64,000 nt of DNA from Caldilinea sp. CFX5. GTDB lineage: Bacteria > Chloroflexota > Anaerolineae > Caldilineales > Caldilineaceae. Under the pieces are notes generated by a model. The model made no database searches, had not been told where the DNA came from, and was given only the letters and a program-made list of their open reading frames with translations. This document shows positions 46,501 through 54,099 of the stretch, piece after piece. The stretch lies in contig QWII01000007.1 in assembly GCA_021405325.1 (NCBI GenBank), positions 1-64,000 of the forward strand, read 5' to 3'. The position numbers were made by a program, and so were the translations under genes. The stretch's first letter is position 1. Each line of letters begins with the position of its first letter.

Positions 46501-49500
46501 TCAATGTCAATGTACCGTGGAGTGGAGCGGCGACTAGGATCGCGCTCAGTGGGGTATTGTTAGGACTCTTGTCGTTGGTTAGAACCCCTGGCGCCGGTAT
46601 GACAAGGGGTGTATTAGCGTTGCCCTCATACGTGTCATTAGTTGCCGCCGGCGCGGTCCCAGGACAAGCGACGGGCGGGGTGGGCGGGGTCTGTCCGCTT
46701 GTGTAGAGTTGATTGGCGTTGGTTAAGAGCCAAACATCATTCAATGCTGCACTGCTATTGCTCAGCAGACAGTGGCCAAACGCGATCACCAGGCGGTTGG
46801 CCGTGGGCGAATAGCCGCTGATGTGGGTATAGCGGGGCGGGGGCGGCCCATCGACGGGCGTCTGCTGAACCCATTGGGGCGCGCCGCCAAGACCATTCGC
46901 ATTGGTCAGCAGCCAGACATCGTTGTAATAGGTGGTAAGCGTGTAATTGCCACCGGCGGTAATGAGCGCACGGTTTGTCGTCGGATCGTAAACCAGGGTG
47001 TGCCCACCGCGCGGCGCCGGCGGCACACCAGTGGGCGTCAGTTGCAGCCATTGGGGCGTACCATCCAGGCCATTCGCATTGGTGAGAATCCAAACGTCGT
47101 TATACGCAGTAGCGCCGGCGCGACCGGCAATCACCAATAGTCGGTTCGTATGCGGATCATAAACGGCGGCAGCGGGCGCGCCGCGCGCTGGTGGCGGGGT
47201 TCCACCTGGCGTCAGTTGCTGCCAGGTCGGGTTGCCAATACCGTTCGCATCGGTTAAGATCCATACCTCATTTTGATCGCTATTGACAACGGTCGTGCCG
47301 CCACCGAAGACAATCATGCGATTGTGCGCAGCATCATAGGCCGCGGCATGACCATTGCGAATGAGTGGCGCCGTTGCTAACGGAAGCCAGGTTGGGGTTC
47401 CGCCTAGGCCATTGGCATTGGTGAGAACCCAGACATCAGCAAAATGGGGACCGCAATTGCCGCCACAACCACCATAGATGATTAAGCGGTTGCTGCCAGG
47501 ATCATAGACCGCGGCATGCAACGTGCGTGCGGTTGGTCCCGCGTTACTGGGCGTCAATTGTAACCAACTTGATGGCCCTCTCGCTTCGGTGGCATTGACC
47601 AGCACCCAGAGATCGGACAAGTGTCCGGCCATACTGCCACCGCCAAAAATAATCAACCGATCATTGGCTTCATCATAAGCGTTCCCACTTTGTAGATAGA
47701 AGCGCGAAATTGGCGCAGCGCCGCTTGGAAATAACTGAATCCACTTTGGCGCGGCATTGACGGTGATCGTTACAGTGGCGATGTTAGAGTCAACGGAATT
47801 ATCACTGGCCTGATAGGTAAAGCTATCCACACCAGCAAAACCGCTGGTTGGCGTATAAGTAAACGAACCATCACCATTTAGCCTCAACGCGCCGTGTGCT
47901 GGCGCGACAACCAACGTCGCCGTTAACCTATCCCCATCCAGATCACTGTCATTGCCCAGCATCCCCGGTGCGGCGACGATCAACGTCTGCCCGGCGTCCA
48001 CGGCATAGCTGTCAGCCACGGCCACCGGCGGTGCGTTGACGCAGACCACTGTCAGCGTTACCGTCGCCTCGGCGCTGCCACCCTGGCCGTCGATGACGGT
48101 GTAGCGATAGCTATCCTGGCCGCAGTAGCCGGCAGTGGGGGTATAGGTGAAGGCGCCGTCGGGATTCTGCGTCAGTGTCCCGTGGGTAGGCGCCAGGTAA
48201 TTGCTCAGGGTGAGTACATCGCCCTCCACGTCGCTGTCATTCGCCAAAACGCCCGGCGCGGCCACGATCAACGGCGTGTTTTCATTGGTGCTGTATTGGT
48301 CTGCTTGCGCCACCGGGGCGTCGTTGATACAGATCACGGTCAGCGACACATCGGCGGTCGTCGTACTCCCATACCCATCTTGCGCACGATAGGTAAAGGT
48401 GTCGCTGCCACAGTAGTCGGCGGTCGGCGTGTAGGTGAAGGAGCCATCGCTGTTCAGCGTCACCGCCCCGTGATCCGGTTGGCGCCCGGGCGCCGCGGTG
48501 AGGCTGTCGCCATCAACATCACTGTCATTGGCTAACAGACCAGGCGCGGCCACGGTCAATGTCGCATCCTCGTTGGTACTGTAGCTATCAGCGCCCGCGG
48601 TCGGTGCGTCATTACCCGGTGCGATTTCAATGGTCACGGTGGCGCTTGCACAAAGGGGCGTCCCATCCGGTGCACCATCGTCACAGATGGTATAGCGGAA
48701 GCGGTCAAGCCCATTGGCATTGGGCGCGGGGCTGTAGGTAAAATGACCCGGCGCGGCGCGCGTTACGGCGCCAAGCGTTGGGTTGGTCAGCGTCATCACG
48801 CTGCTGGGCAGCAGGTTGCCGTCCACGTCGCTGTCATTGGCGGAGACATCGAAGGTGACCGGCATCTCTTCAAGCGCGGCGACGCGATCGTCCACCGCTA
48901 CCGGCGGATCGTTGACGCCGCCGATCACCACTGCCACCGTGGCGTCGGCGCAGAGATTGCCGCTGTCACAGATGGTATAGGTAAAGGTGTCCGTGCCGTT
49001 GAAGTCGCTGGTCGGGGTATAGCGCACATCGTCGCCCGCCTCGCGTTCCGTCATGCCATTGGTGGCGGCGCTGACGGCGGTCACGGTCAAGCTTTGGTCT
49101 TCATTGGGCGGACCGGCGCTATCATTGGCGCGCACAGCAATCAGCACGGCGCGATCTTCGTCCGTCGCGGCGCTGTCCGCCTGGGCAATGGGCGGATCAT
49201 TGATGGGGTTGATGGTGAGCGTCACGGTCGCAACCGCGGAATTGAGCAAGCCATCGTTGGCCTGATAGGTGAAGTGATCCTGCCCATTGAAGTTGCGGGT
49301 CGGCGTATAGACAAAGGCGCCATTGGCGCTGAGGGTGACAACGCCATGCGCTACGTTGGTGACCAATGTGGCGCGCAACGGCTGGGGTTGATCATCGCTG
49401 TCGTTGGCTAGTAGACCAGGCGCGGCGACGGTCAAGCTGGCATCTTCATTGAGGGTATAAGTATCGTCAGCGGCAAGTGGCGGCCTGTTGTCACGGCACT

Positions 49501-50224
49501 GGGGATTATACCCCAGAAAGCGCGCCGAGATCCGATTTTGACCTGGCAACTGGTAGGCGGTGAGGCGCACCAGGGCAAAATCAGTGATTTGATATTGAGC
49601 GTTGGCGCCAATGCCTTGGGTCGCCCCCCAAACCGGAACGGTAATGTCAAGCTGCTTGAGCCGATCAAGCGCCTCGCGCACGGCCTTGGCATTGGCTACA
49701 CCGGGGCGGCCGCGCACCCAATCGCCAATCGAGACTTTGTGGTCAGCGGGGTTGTTGGGATTGGTGTAGGTTGCTGCACTGCCCGGCGGGGTCAGGCTGG
49801 TGACCAGGGATTGGACACTGTTGTCGCCACGCCAACTGAGCCAGCCAAAGTTGCCTGCGCCGGCGCCATTCAAAATGTCATTGATTGATGTACCCGGCAC
49901 GACGTTGGTCAAGCTTTGGCTGTGGAGGGCAAGCGGGTAGAGATCGCAAGTAGAAGCAGGACGGGCTTTGTCGCTCGCCAGCACGACCAGGCCATCATCG
50001 CTCACCGGATCAGCGCTGCCCACGTCTGGCGGCGTGTCACTGTCGGTCATGGTAGCGTCGGCCTGTTTTTGGATCAGCGGGAGATAGACGCGCCGGCTGG
50101 CCGCCGCAGCGTCGCCAATAGATGGCGGCTCTTGCGCCCAGGTTGGTTGCGCCGGCGGGAGCAGGCCCACCAACAAAGCGCAGAACAACAGCCAATAGAG
50201 CCAACGGTTACGTCGAGTCGCCAT
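37586..50224 (-). CDS. Giant secreted Rhs/YD-repeat protein with cadherin-like and kelch modules
   Basis: About 4,212 aa from the ATG at 50224, which has GGAGG 4 bases upstream and gives a clean signal peptide (WLYWLLFCALLVGLLPP); the ATG at 50281 adds 19 unlikely residues. RVYLPLIQKQ follows the signal. Fourteen cadherin-like repeats (PPVAxxDxYxxxEDxxLxVxAPGVLANDSDxxGD) occur in blocks, broken by three kelch/galactose-oxidase-like propellers (about 821-1178, 1283-1635, 1735-2081). An Rhs core with YD repeats (about 2770-3990) ends in GRFLTTDPVWGSRGDP and KIDPSG. The last 213 residues are a unique tip, a probable toxin by analogy to Rhs proteins, encoded in AT-rich DNA. No immunity gene follows. 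Likely surface-bound or secreted; function inferred only. Confidence 0.88.
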   Translation of the reverse strand: MATRRNRWLYWLLFCALLVGLLPPAQPTWAQEPPSIGDAAAASRRVYLPLIQKQADATMTDSDTPPDVGSADPVSDDGLVVLASDKARPASTCDLYPLALHSQSLTNVVPGTSINDILNGAGAGNFGWLSWRGDNSVQSLVTSLTPPGSAATYTNPNNPADHKVSIGDWVRGRPGVANAKAVREALDRLKQLDITVPVWGATQGIGANAQYQITDFALVRLTAYQLPGQNRISARFLGYNPQCRDNRPPLAADDTYTLNEDASLTVAAPGLLANDSDDQPQPLRATLVTNVAHGVVTLSANGAFVYTPTRNFNGQDHFTYQANDGLLNSAVATVTLTINPINDPPIAQADSAATDEDRAVLIAVRANDSAGPPNEDQSLTVTAVSAATNGMTEREAGDDVRYTPTSDFNGTDTFTYTICDSGNLCADATVAVVIGGVNDPPVAVDDRVAALEEMPVTFDVSANDSDVDGNLLPSSVMTLTNPTLGAVTRAAPGHFTYSPAPNANGLDRFRYTICDDGAPDGTPLCASATVTIEIAPGNDAPTAGADSYSTNEDATLTVAAPGLLANDSDVDGDSLTAAPGRQPDHGAVTLNSDGSFTYTPTADYCGSDTFTYRAQDGYGSTTTADVSLTVICINDAPVAQADQYSTNENTPLIVAAPGVLANDSDVEGDVLTLSNYLAPTHGTLTQNPDGAFTYTPTAGYCGQDSYRYTVIDGQGGSAEATVTLTVVCVNAPPVAVADSYAVDAGQTLIVAAPGMLGNDSDLDGDRLTATLVVAPAHGALRLNGDGSFTYTPTSGFAGVDSFTYQASDNSVDSNIATVTITVNAAPKWIQLFPSGAAPISRFYLQSGNAYDEANDRLIIFGGGSMAGHLSDLWVLVNATEARGPSSWLQLTPSNAGPTARTLHAAVYDPGSNRLIIYGGCGGNCGPHFADVWVLTNANGLGGTPTWLPLATAPLIRNGHAAAYDAAHNRMIVFGGGTTVVNSDQNEVWILTDANGIGNPTWQQLTPGGTPPPARGAPAAAVYDPHTNRLLVIAGRAGATAYNDVWILTNANGLDGTPQWLQLTPTGVPPAPRGGHTLVYDPTTNRALITAGGNYTLTTYYNDVWLLTNANGLGGAPQWVQQTPVDGPPPPRYTHISGYSPTANRLVIAFGHCLLSNSSAALNDVWLLTNANQLYTSGQTPPTPPVACPGTAPAATNDTYEGNANTPLVIPAPGVLTNDKSPNNTPLSAILVAAPLHGTLTLNPNGAFVYTPITGFSGTDTFTYKANDGLLDSNVATVTITVAVSSCTAGNWPTVPDLQQARHSHRAVLLHDGRVLVVGGTQFVRGIDEDLATVEIYNPATNVWVTGPDMSTPRSAASATLLPNGKVLIAGGERLGMSLTNAEIFDPTTNRWLPATSMGTPRHGHTATLLKDGRVLVVGGATRASSDPALSSAEIYDPQTNTWLPVASMSAVRHIHTATLLNNGQVLVAGGYSAPHIQATVNSAELYNPEMNTWTTLPAMSNPRAAHTALLLNNGHVLVTGGEHTGAWATSDLFDPATNSWLQVPNMSTPRTRHTVSLLPNGQVLVAGGAGNNVLSAVITATLYDPILNQWQASTNLKFARNLHTATQLCNGKILLVGGWTGSTALASVELYDPPSAPPTAPVATADNYSAITGQTLMVDAPGVLTNDSDPNGDPLTAILVSSPANGTVFLNPNGGFVYTPTVSFRGVDSFSYKANDGNLDSNVAAVTLAVVTPSCTAGNWPFVPDLAIARYEHVTVLLPDGRVLVIGGTQAISGAGADLTSTELYNPATNAWQLGPNLSMPRAAATGTLLPNGNVLLVGGEDRGTSLASVEIFDPDANTWTPAASMGTPRHGHTTTLLKNGQVLVIGGATRASSDPALSNAEIYNPQTNSWSSVASMSTGRHIHTATLLNNGQVLVTGGYAAPHIQATVNSAELYNPETNTWTTLPAMSNPRAAHTALLLNNGRVLVTGGEHTTAWATSDLFDPITNSWRFVPNMSTPRTRHTSTLLSNGQVLVAGGAGTSAAASAELYDRVLNRWQAREKLTVARNLHTATLLCNGKILLVGGWDNSKALASVELYDPDGAPPTAPEAVADDYNILAGQTLIVDTPGVLTNDSDRNGDPLTAVLVSHPAHGALTLDGNGGFVYTPTVGFIGSDTFTYKANDGQLDSNIVMVTITVDSPANLPPVANNDLGTLDEDTVLTVSAPGVLGNDNDPNGKPLTAVLVSNPAHGKLTLQVDGSYRYTPTIDFHGADSFTYRANNGQRDSNVATVSLTVASVNDPPVAVGYATAMPEDHYMVCPDRCLLGRVYDFDRDPLTVRVGDPPDHGTLDLRATGDFTYTPKSNFTGVDTFTFIANDGQIDSNTATITITVLPATDQPIAVKDSYTVNKDATLTVNAPGVLANDSDPDGGVLTAALLSGPAHGTLKLALNGSFIYTPTTGYSGADQFIYRARNANLFSEETLVTITVGGAPNQPPVATNDAYTATSNQPLTVAAPGLLTNDTDPNGDSLFALLVSSPTNGTVTLNANGAFVYTPTIGFNGTATFTYKANDGVLDSNVATVTLTVRGANRAPVASADSFIITAGQTLNVGAPGVLNNDSDPDNDALTAQLVNTVAHGTLTLNANGAFGYTPAAGFSGDDSFTYKANDGTLDSTVATVTITVRPAINDTTPPTVAITAPTDDATITTLTDLIGTATDANFERFVVEIAPVGQSGFTPIINSTTPVVDAKLGVIDPTLLVNDLYTVRLTAFDLAGNNASVAIIVQLAGNQKIGNFTVAFEDLNIGTACLPLNINRVYDSRDRTPGDFGMGWRLDIKTLRLRESQTMGSGWFVDLVDEPGPFGLLFPTYYLLDAGVHKVSLTLPDGHVEEFDLTPSPNRQQISPILAVTPGYTPRPGTLGTLAAEGNPPLVILDGQPGPVDLLDEADLTLFDPQLYRYTAPDGTIYRIDKAAGLQSIECTTGATLTFGPNGIVHSTGQGLTLVRDAQNRIVEVSDPNGNRLRYEYDAAGNLIRFTDAGGNVTRFTYNAEHYLLEIIDPRGVQGIRNDYDADGRLLGHTDATGEQISYTHDLAAKTETVTDRRGNRTVYAYDARGNVLRQTDALGNVASYSYDAFDNELTVTDPLGNTTTRTYDLRRNVLTEADPLGNITRFTYNAQNNVRTLTDALGRVTNYEYDGPGYLIRTIDALGNSTRNHYDSGGIVIPGTWNLLATTDALGNSTTYDYDNHGRVIKEIDALGHATTYSYDANGNRLTESMTRTTDSGVVTVVTTFTYDAQNRLVKTTYPDGSTTQTEYNAIGQQSATIDQLGRRTTYDYDLAGRLVKTTDPDGRFESSTYDAEGNRLTATDRAGRTTSFEYDALNRLVRTVYPDGSATSSSYDAAGRVVATTDERGNTTRYEYDVAGRRTKVIDALGHATTFTYDANGNQRTMTDANGNSVTYEYDALSRRTRTRFADGSSTVTTYDAVGRRIGESDQANKNTTFGYDALGRLVSVTDALGQVTRYSYDERGNQLTQRDANGHTTSFGYDVLGRRVRRTLPLGMAERYAYNSVGNLISKTDFTGKTTTYAYDDRNRLLSRTPDPSLNQPTVRFAYFPSGQRQRMEDAGGVTTYTYDQRDRLLSKVTPWGTLTYSYDAAGNLLAIRSSNANGVNVTYSYDELNRLSALDDQNLTAGVTTYAYDNAGNLVSYRYPNFVQHDYTYDQLNRLTNLSVHKGFAPLAAYAYTLGAAGNRLAVSELSGRTVNYAYDDLYRLTGETIANDPNGINGAIGYSYDPVGNRLARTSTVAPVPAATYSYDANDRLLSDSYDDNGNTIASDGKSYAYDFENRLINFNNGEVTMVYDGDGNRVAKTVAGATTHYLVDDRNLTGYAQVLEEIAGGVVQRQYTYGLDLVSQRQEISGTREVSFYGYDGQGSVRTLMEQSGGDLHKYVYDAFGLLISSGGISSNIYLFVGEQHDSTLGTYYLRARFYDAPNGRFLTTDPVWGSRGDPATLHKYLYVANDPQNKIDPSGQYYLLLPDILISSGARNLLAVRRAMAVYNTGRRLIEKAQFAVVLWELAKAWYSPQVVMNVSELGINNILLPSSNFSGLIGIRWEAKLSRAHWSYPDISMTCIMAKKSDALLDFGVGKCVDILLKSEWRNEASGVKESYSFSILSGQFQFAIEAQLWPRPPSSDQFLTVSAIFSAVSSVSIMSTDLQLRWKIKAKSPLGNELNFTSRDMLNPF
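43735..46430 (-). repeat. Tandem duplication of a 1,347-bp module inside the Rhs gene
   Basis: Two blocks, offset by exactly 1,347 bp (449 codons), each encode a kelch/galactose-oxidase-like propeller starting SCTAGNWP plus one cadherin-like repeat. A stretch such as GAGAGCCGTGTGAGCGGCGC recurs at 44351 and 45698 with few changes around it. The borders are approximate, since the cadherin-like repeats blur them. Confidence 0.8.
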
Positions 50225-50438
50225 GACGCCTCCAAGGGATACACTGATTCGCTCTAACTTACCAAACCGATAAGTGACCATTACGCCCGCGCCCCATACC
50301 AGGGTGACAGGCGTCTATCGCCAGAGCGATTGGAACAACTGCAAGCAAAATGAAATAGTATGAAAAAATAAAGTGTTATATACTTGTTATGTGGCTGGGT
50401 AAATTGTGGCAAAGCATACAGCAAAACGCCTGCCCAAA

Positions 50439-50493
50439 GTCGGAAAAATGCTTCCGAAAAGGGCCAGGAATGGTTCCGAATTTTTTCGGAAGC
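50439..50493. promoter_or_regulatory. TTCCGAA-rich inverted repeat upstream of the NACHT gene
   Basis: An 11-bp perfect inverted repeat (50450-50460 with 50483-50493) plus a further TTCCGAA (50474-50480) and a TCGGAA (50440-50445) lie about 95 bp before the NACHT gene, in a 361-bp divergent gap otherwise without genes. Repeated half-sites suggest a regulator-binding region; a role in transcription is inferred. Confidence 0.45.
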
Positions 50494-50585
50494 CCGACCG
50501 ACGCCAGTGTGAGTGGTTTCTGTCCTTACAGATAACTAATTAACGGCGATACAGCGTAATGTGTTACCCCGAAAGGTAAACAACT

Positions 50586-53243
50586 GTGAACCCTTCACCC
50601 CACCAGTTTGCTGAGTTGTTAAGTCTGGCGATTCGCCAGATCGCGCGGGAACAGCGGCTGCGGATTCGCGCGCTTCAGGATGAAATCGGCATCGAATTAG
50701 GTTACAGCGGCGGCGATATGATTGAGTATTGGCGCAAGGGTCAGCATGTCCCGCCACCCGCCAAGTTGAACGGACTGTTGTGCGCGCTTCGGCGCCGCAC
50801 AAAGCTGGAGCGGACTTGGGTCGAACAGATTGTTGCCGCCGCCGATTATTCCGAAGAAGCGGTATTGGGGAATGAATGGCCGGAAAGGGAACCGACGCCA
50901 GTTGCGTCACCTGACCCACCACACGCTAGCCCCACCCCGCCAGTACCCCAACCCTTGACGCCCATCGCCGCTACAGTCCAACCAACGGCGGAGCCGAAAC
51001 CTGATCCGGGCGCCGGCGCCCCTGATCTTTCCTGGTTTGAGCAACGCCAGCTTGCTCGTGAATGGCAGAATCGGCGCGCGTTGCTCCAAGTGATCCGCAA
51101 ATCCTGGCTTGAGGATGTGCTGGCAGAGGCACTGGCCGGATTGCCGCCCCTGGTGTTGCCTTTACTCACGGCGCCGGCTGCCGTCACGGATAGTTGGGAC
51201 GCTTGGCGACCAGCGCGGGCCAAAACGGCACAACTATTATCGGCCACCACGCTCATCGCTAGCTTTTGTGCGCAGCCCCAACACTCCTTGCTGCTTCTGG
51301 GGGAAGCAGGGGCGGGCAAAACCACTTTGCTGCTCCTGTTAGCGCAAGCCTTAGTCGAAAAAGCGGAACAAGAGCTGAGTCAACCACTGCCGGTGATTTT
51401 TAATCTGGCCACTTGGTCGGCCAAAGCGCAACCGATCGCAGAGTGGCTGGTTGACGAGTTGCAGAATAAGTATCATATCCCCAAGGCCATCGGTCATGGC
51501 TGGCTTGTCAACCATGACCTGGCCCTGCTGTTGGATGGCTTGGATGAGGTCGATTCACGATCACGCCATGCCTGTGTCGCGGCGATCAATGCTTTTGCTG
51601 ACGAACATCTGGCGCCGCTGGTGGTCTGTTGTCGTACGACGGTCTATGATGCCTTGCCCGTGCGGCTGGCTTGCCAGGAAGCGGTGGCGGTGCAACCGTT
51701 GTCTCCAGCGCAAGTTGACGCCTACCTGACGCAATGCGACCCAACCGGGGCGCTTGGGCAATGGCTCCAAGGGGATGAGGCGCTGCAAGCCTTGAGTAGA
51801 ACACCGCTCCTGCTCAACCTGATGACCATCACCTACCGTGAACTGCCCCTGATTGAAAGGCAACGCCCGCTTTCACTGGAAGAACGTCGGCAGCAGCTCT
51901 TGACCGCTTATGTTGTCCACATGAGCAGCCGCCGCGCTGACAGGGCGCCATTTACCCCAACCCAAACTGTCCACTGGTTGGGCTGGTTGGCGCGGCAGAT
52001 GAATGCCCATGCCATGCAACTCTTCATGGTCGAAACATTACAGCCATCCTGGCTGGAATACGCCTGGCAGCGCGCGGCCTATGCCGGCTGGGCGGCGCTC
52101 ATCGGCGGATTGACCTATTGGTTGATGATCGGGCTGGTCTTTGGCCCAAGCCATGGCTTGATGGCGGCATTGGTGGGGGCGGCGCTCTTCTTTGTGCGCA
52201 CTGCGGCTGAACTTGCCCAAATCAAACCGGCAGCGGTCTTGCATTGGTCGTGGTTGGCCGGTCGCACAGGCGTGCTGGGGGGTCTCATCTTTGGCCTGTT
52301 GGCGGGCTTGGGCGGGGCGCTCAGTTTTTGGTTGGTTTTTGGCTTGATTGGTGGCCAGAGTCTGGGCCTCTTTAGCAAGCTCTTGTTGAAGACGCGTGAT
52401 GACCGGCGCTACACGGCCAATCATGAACTGTTGATCGGCTTGCTGGGCGGCGCCATCGTTGGGGCCTGCTGTGGCTTTGGCGCCGGTCTCCTGGTCGGGA
52501 TGGCCAGTACGACGCTCTATTGTACGCTGTGGCGCACCAAGCCCTATCCCCTTTGGGTGAGCGGCGCCAGCGGTCTCCTCTGTGGCGTCATCGGCGCTTT
52601 GCTGGGTGAGTTCAGCCGCCTGCTGAGTCTGAGTCTGCATGACCGGATCGCAGCCGGCATTGGCGATGGGCTGGTGCGTGGGGCGGTGCTGACGCTGGGC
52701 AGTGGCGTGGGTGGCTTGGTCGGTGGTTTCTGCGCCGGTCTCTTGTTGGCGCTCTTTGGCGGCCTCTTAGGCGGCCTTGTCTATCGTGAAACCATCGAGG
52801 TCCATCGTCGCCCCAATCAAGGCATCGTCCAATCGGGCCGTAATGCGCTCAAGGTCGGCGGCGGGCTGATGGTGACAGCGTCCGTCGCCTTTCTCCTGAT
52901 CAACGAATTGGTGACAGGCATGTTGGCCTGGTGGCAGGCGGCGGTGAGCTTTGGTCTCTTGGGCGGTCTCAGTTATGGCGGCTTTGCCTACCTATTGCAT
53001 TACGGTTTGCGCACCATCCTCTGGTCTAGCGGGTTGATCCCCTGGCGCTACGTCGCCTTTCTTGACTATAGCGTCGAGCAGAGCCTGCTCTATAAAGTGG
53101 GCAGCGGCTACATCTTTATCCATCGTCTGCTATTGGAACACCTGGCCGTCCTGTCGTTGACCACGCCACCGGCAACTGCTTCGGTAAAATTTAGCTCGGC
53201 CCTGGCTATTCCACCGTCGTCACCAACACCGGCTCGACAGTGA
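50586..53243 (+). CDS. HTH-NACHT ATPase with multi-pass membrane C-terminus
   Basis: 885 aa, GTG start with AAAGG about 9 bases ahead. Residues 1-80 look like an XRE-type helix-turn-helix (IRALQDEIGIELGY, MIEYWRKGQHVPPPAKL). A Pro-rich linker follows. The NACHT domain has Walker A GEAGAGKTT (239-247) and Walker B LALLLDGLDEVD (about 313-324), then the sensor CCRTTVYDALP. From about 490 to 810 there are around ten Gly/Leu-rich membrane helices. NACHT proteins include animal NLRs and bacterial bNACHT antiphage proteins; a membrane-spanning C-terminus would fit a pore or membrane-damage effector, but this is inference. Divergent from the Rhs gene; its end overlaps the next pseudogene by 38 bp. 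Confidence 0.85.
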   Translation: MNPSPHQFAELLSLAIRQIAREQRLRIRALQDEIGIELGYSGGDMIEYWRKGQHVPPPAKLNGLLCALRRRTKLERTWVEQIVAAADYSEEAVLGNEWPEREPTPVASPDPPHASPTPPVPQPLTPIAATVQPTAEPKPDPGAGAPDLSWFEQRQLAREWQNRRALLQVIRKSWLEDVLAEALAGLPPLVLPLLTAPAAVTDSWDAWRPARAKTAQLLSATTLIASFCAQPQHSLLLLGEAGAGKTTLLLLLAQALVEKAEQELSQPLPVIFNLATWSAKAQPIAEWLVDELQNKYHIPKAIGHGWLVNHDLALLLDGLDEVDSRSRHACVAAINAFADEHLAPLVVCCRTTVYDALPVRLACQEAVAVQPLSPAQVDAYLTQCDPTGALGQWLQGDEALQALSRTPLLLNLMTITYRELPLIERQRPLSLEERRQQLLTAYVVHMSSRRADRAPFTPTQTVHWLGWLARQMNAHAMQLFMVETLQPSWLEYAWQRAAYAGWAALIGGLTYWLMIGLVFGPSHGLMAALVGAALFFVRTAAELAQIKPAAVLHWSWLAGRTGVLGGLIFGLLAGLGGALSFWLVFGLIGGQSLGLFSKLLLKTRDDRRYTANHELLIGLLGGAIVGACCGFGAGLLVGMASTTLYCTLWRTKPYPLWVSGASGLLCGVIGALLGEFSRLLSLSLHDRIAAGIGDGLVRGAVLTLGSGVGGLVGGFCAGLLLALFGGLLGGLVYRETIEVHRRPNQGIVQSGRNALKVGGGLMVTASVAFLLINELVTGMLAWWQAAVSFGLLGGLSYGGFAYLLHYGLRTILWSSGLIPWRYVAFLDYSVEQSLLYKVGSGYIFIHRLLLEHLAVLSLTTPPATASVKFSSALAIPPSSPTPARQ

Positions 53244-54022
53244 CGCCCGTAGCCGTATCCCGATAGGGCGTTTCATAGAGGGTGCGGTTGGCGTCATCGA
53301 CCGCTTCGACAAAGAAGACCACGGTGATGGTCGTAAGCTGAAGTTGGTGAGCGTAGCGGGCGGCCTGGCCGAGCGCAAGGTTGTATTCAAAGTCACTGCG
53401 AAAGCTTTTGAGTTCCAGCCCGTAGCCATAGCTCTGGTAGCGAATCAGCAGGTCGCGCCGAGTGGGCTCCCGGCCGTTGCCGGTGGGAAACTCTGGCATG
53501 CAACAGGTAACTTTTTTCACCGGTAGCTTTATCGGGCTGCTCCCGACGGCTGTTATAAATATTGCGAAAAACGCTGACAAGACCAGTAATTGCGGCAGGC
53601 GTCAGTGCATCAAATTCATCTAGAATCAAAAGCAGCGGCTTTTTCAACACGTCCTGACGGAAAACGCCGTAAAGATCCTTTAAGGTGAGCGCGGTCACAC
53701 CTGTAATGGCTAATTGTTCGAGAGTCTCGTTGGCAAGCCACTGGACAACACTGTCGGTATCATGTTCTTGCTTCAAATGTTCCAGGTTGATCTTCAGCAC
53801 ATCAAAGCCAGCGTAGCGTGGGTCGCCGCCTAGTTGCCACATGGCCTGCTGTAAGATCCAACTCTTGCCGCGTTGACGGGGCGCCCACACCGTAATGTAA
53901 TGGCCACCGCGCGTCGGATCTTCGCCCACCAAGTGACTCACTGCTGTGTCGATTAATCCCTGTCGTGGAACATAATAGTGCAGTTCCGTATCAACCGGCC
54001 CATACGATGAAAATTTCCGCAT
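53206..54022 (-). pseudogene. AAA ATPase/PD-(D/E)XK-like protein with internal deletion and frameshift
   Basis: The N-terminal half opens MRKFSSYGPVDTELHYY at 54022 with Walker A APRQRGKSW and Walker B LLLILDEFDAL, as in AAA proteins common in this phylum. After EKSYLLHA the expected roughly 200 residues are missing and the C-terminal nuclease-like part appears in another frame (RRDLLIRYQSYGYGLELKSF and LGQAARYAHQLQLTTITVVF), ending at 53206. The frame joined to the N-terminal half ends at 53393. One gene broken by a deletion is the simplest reading. Confidence 0.75.
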
Positions 54023-54099
54023 TGCGCTCTTTTCTGCCACTATCCTCGACTGCCAACTCACTCCTGTTTCCCCTTCGGGGTGGATTTTTCATCAACGCT

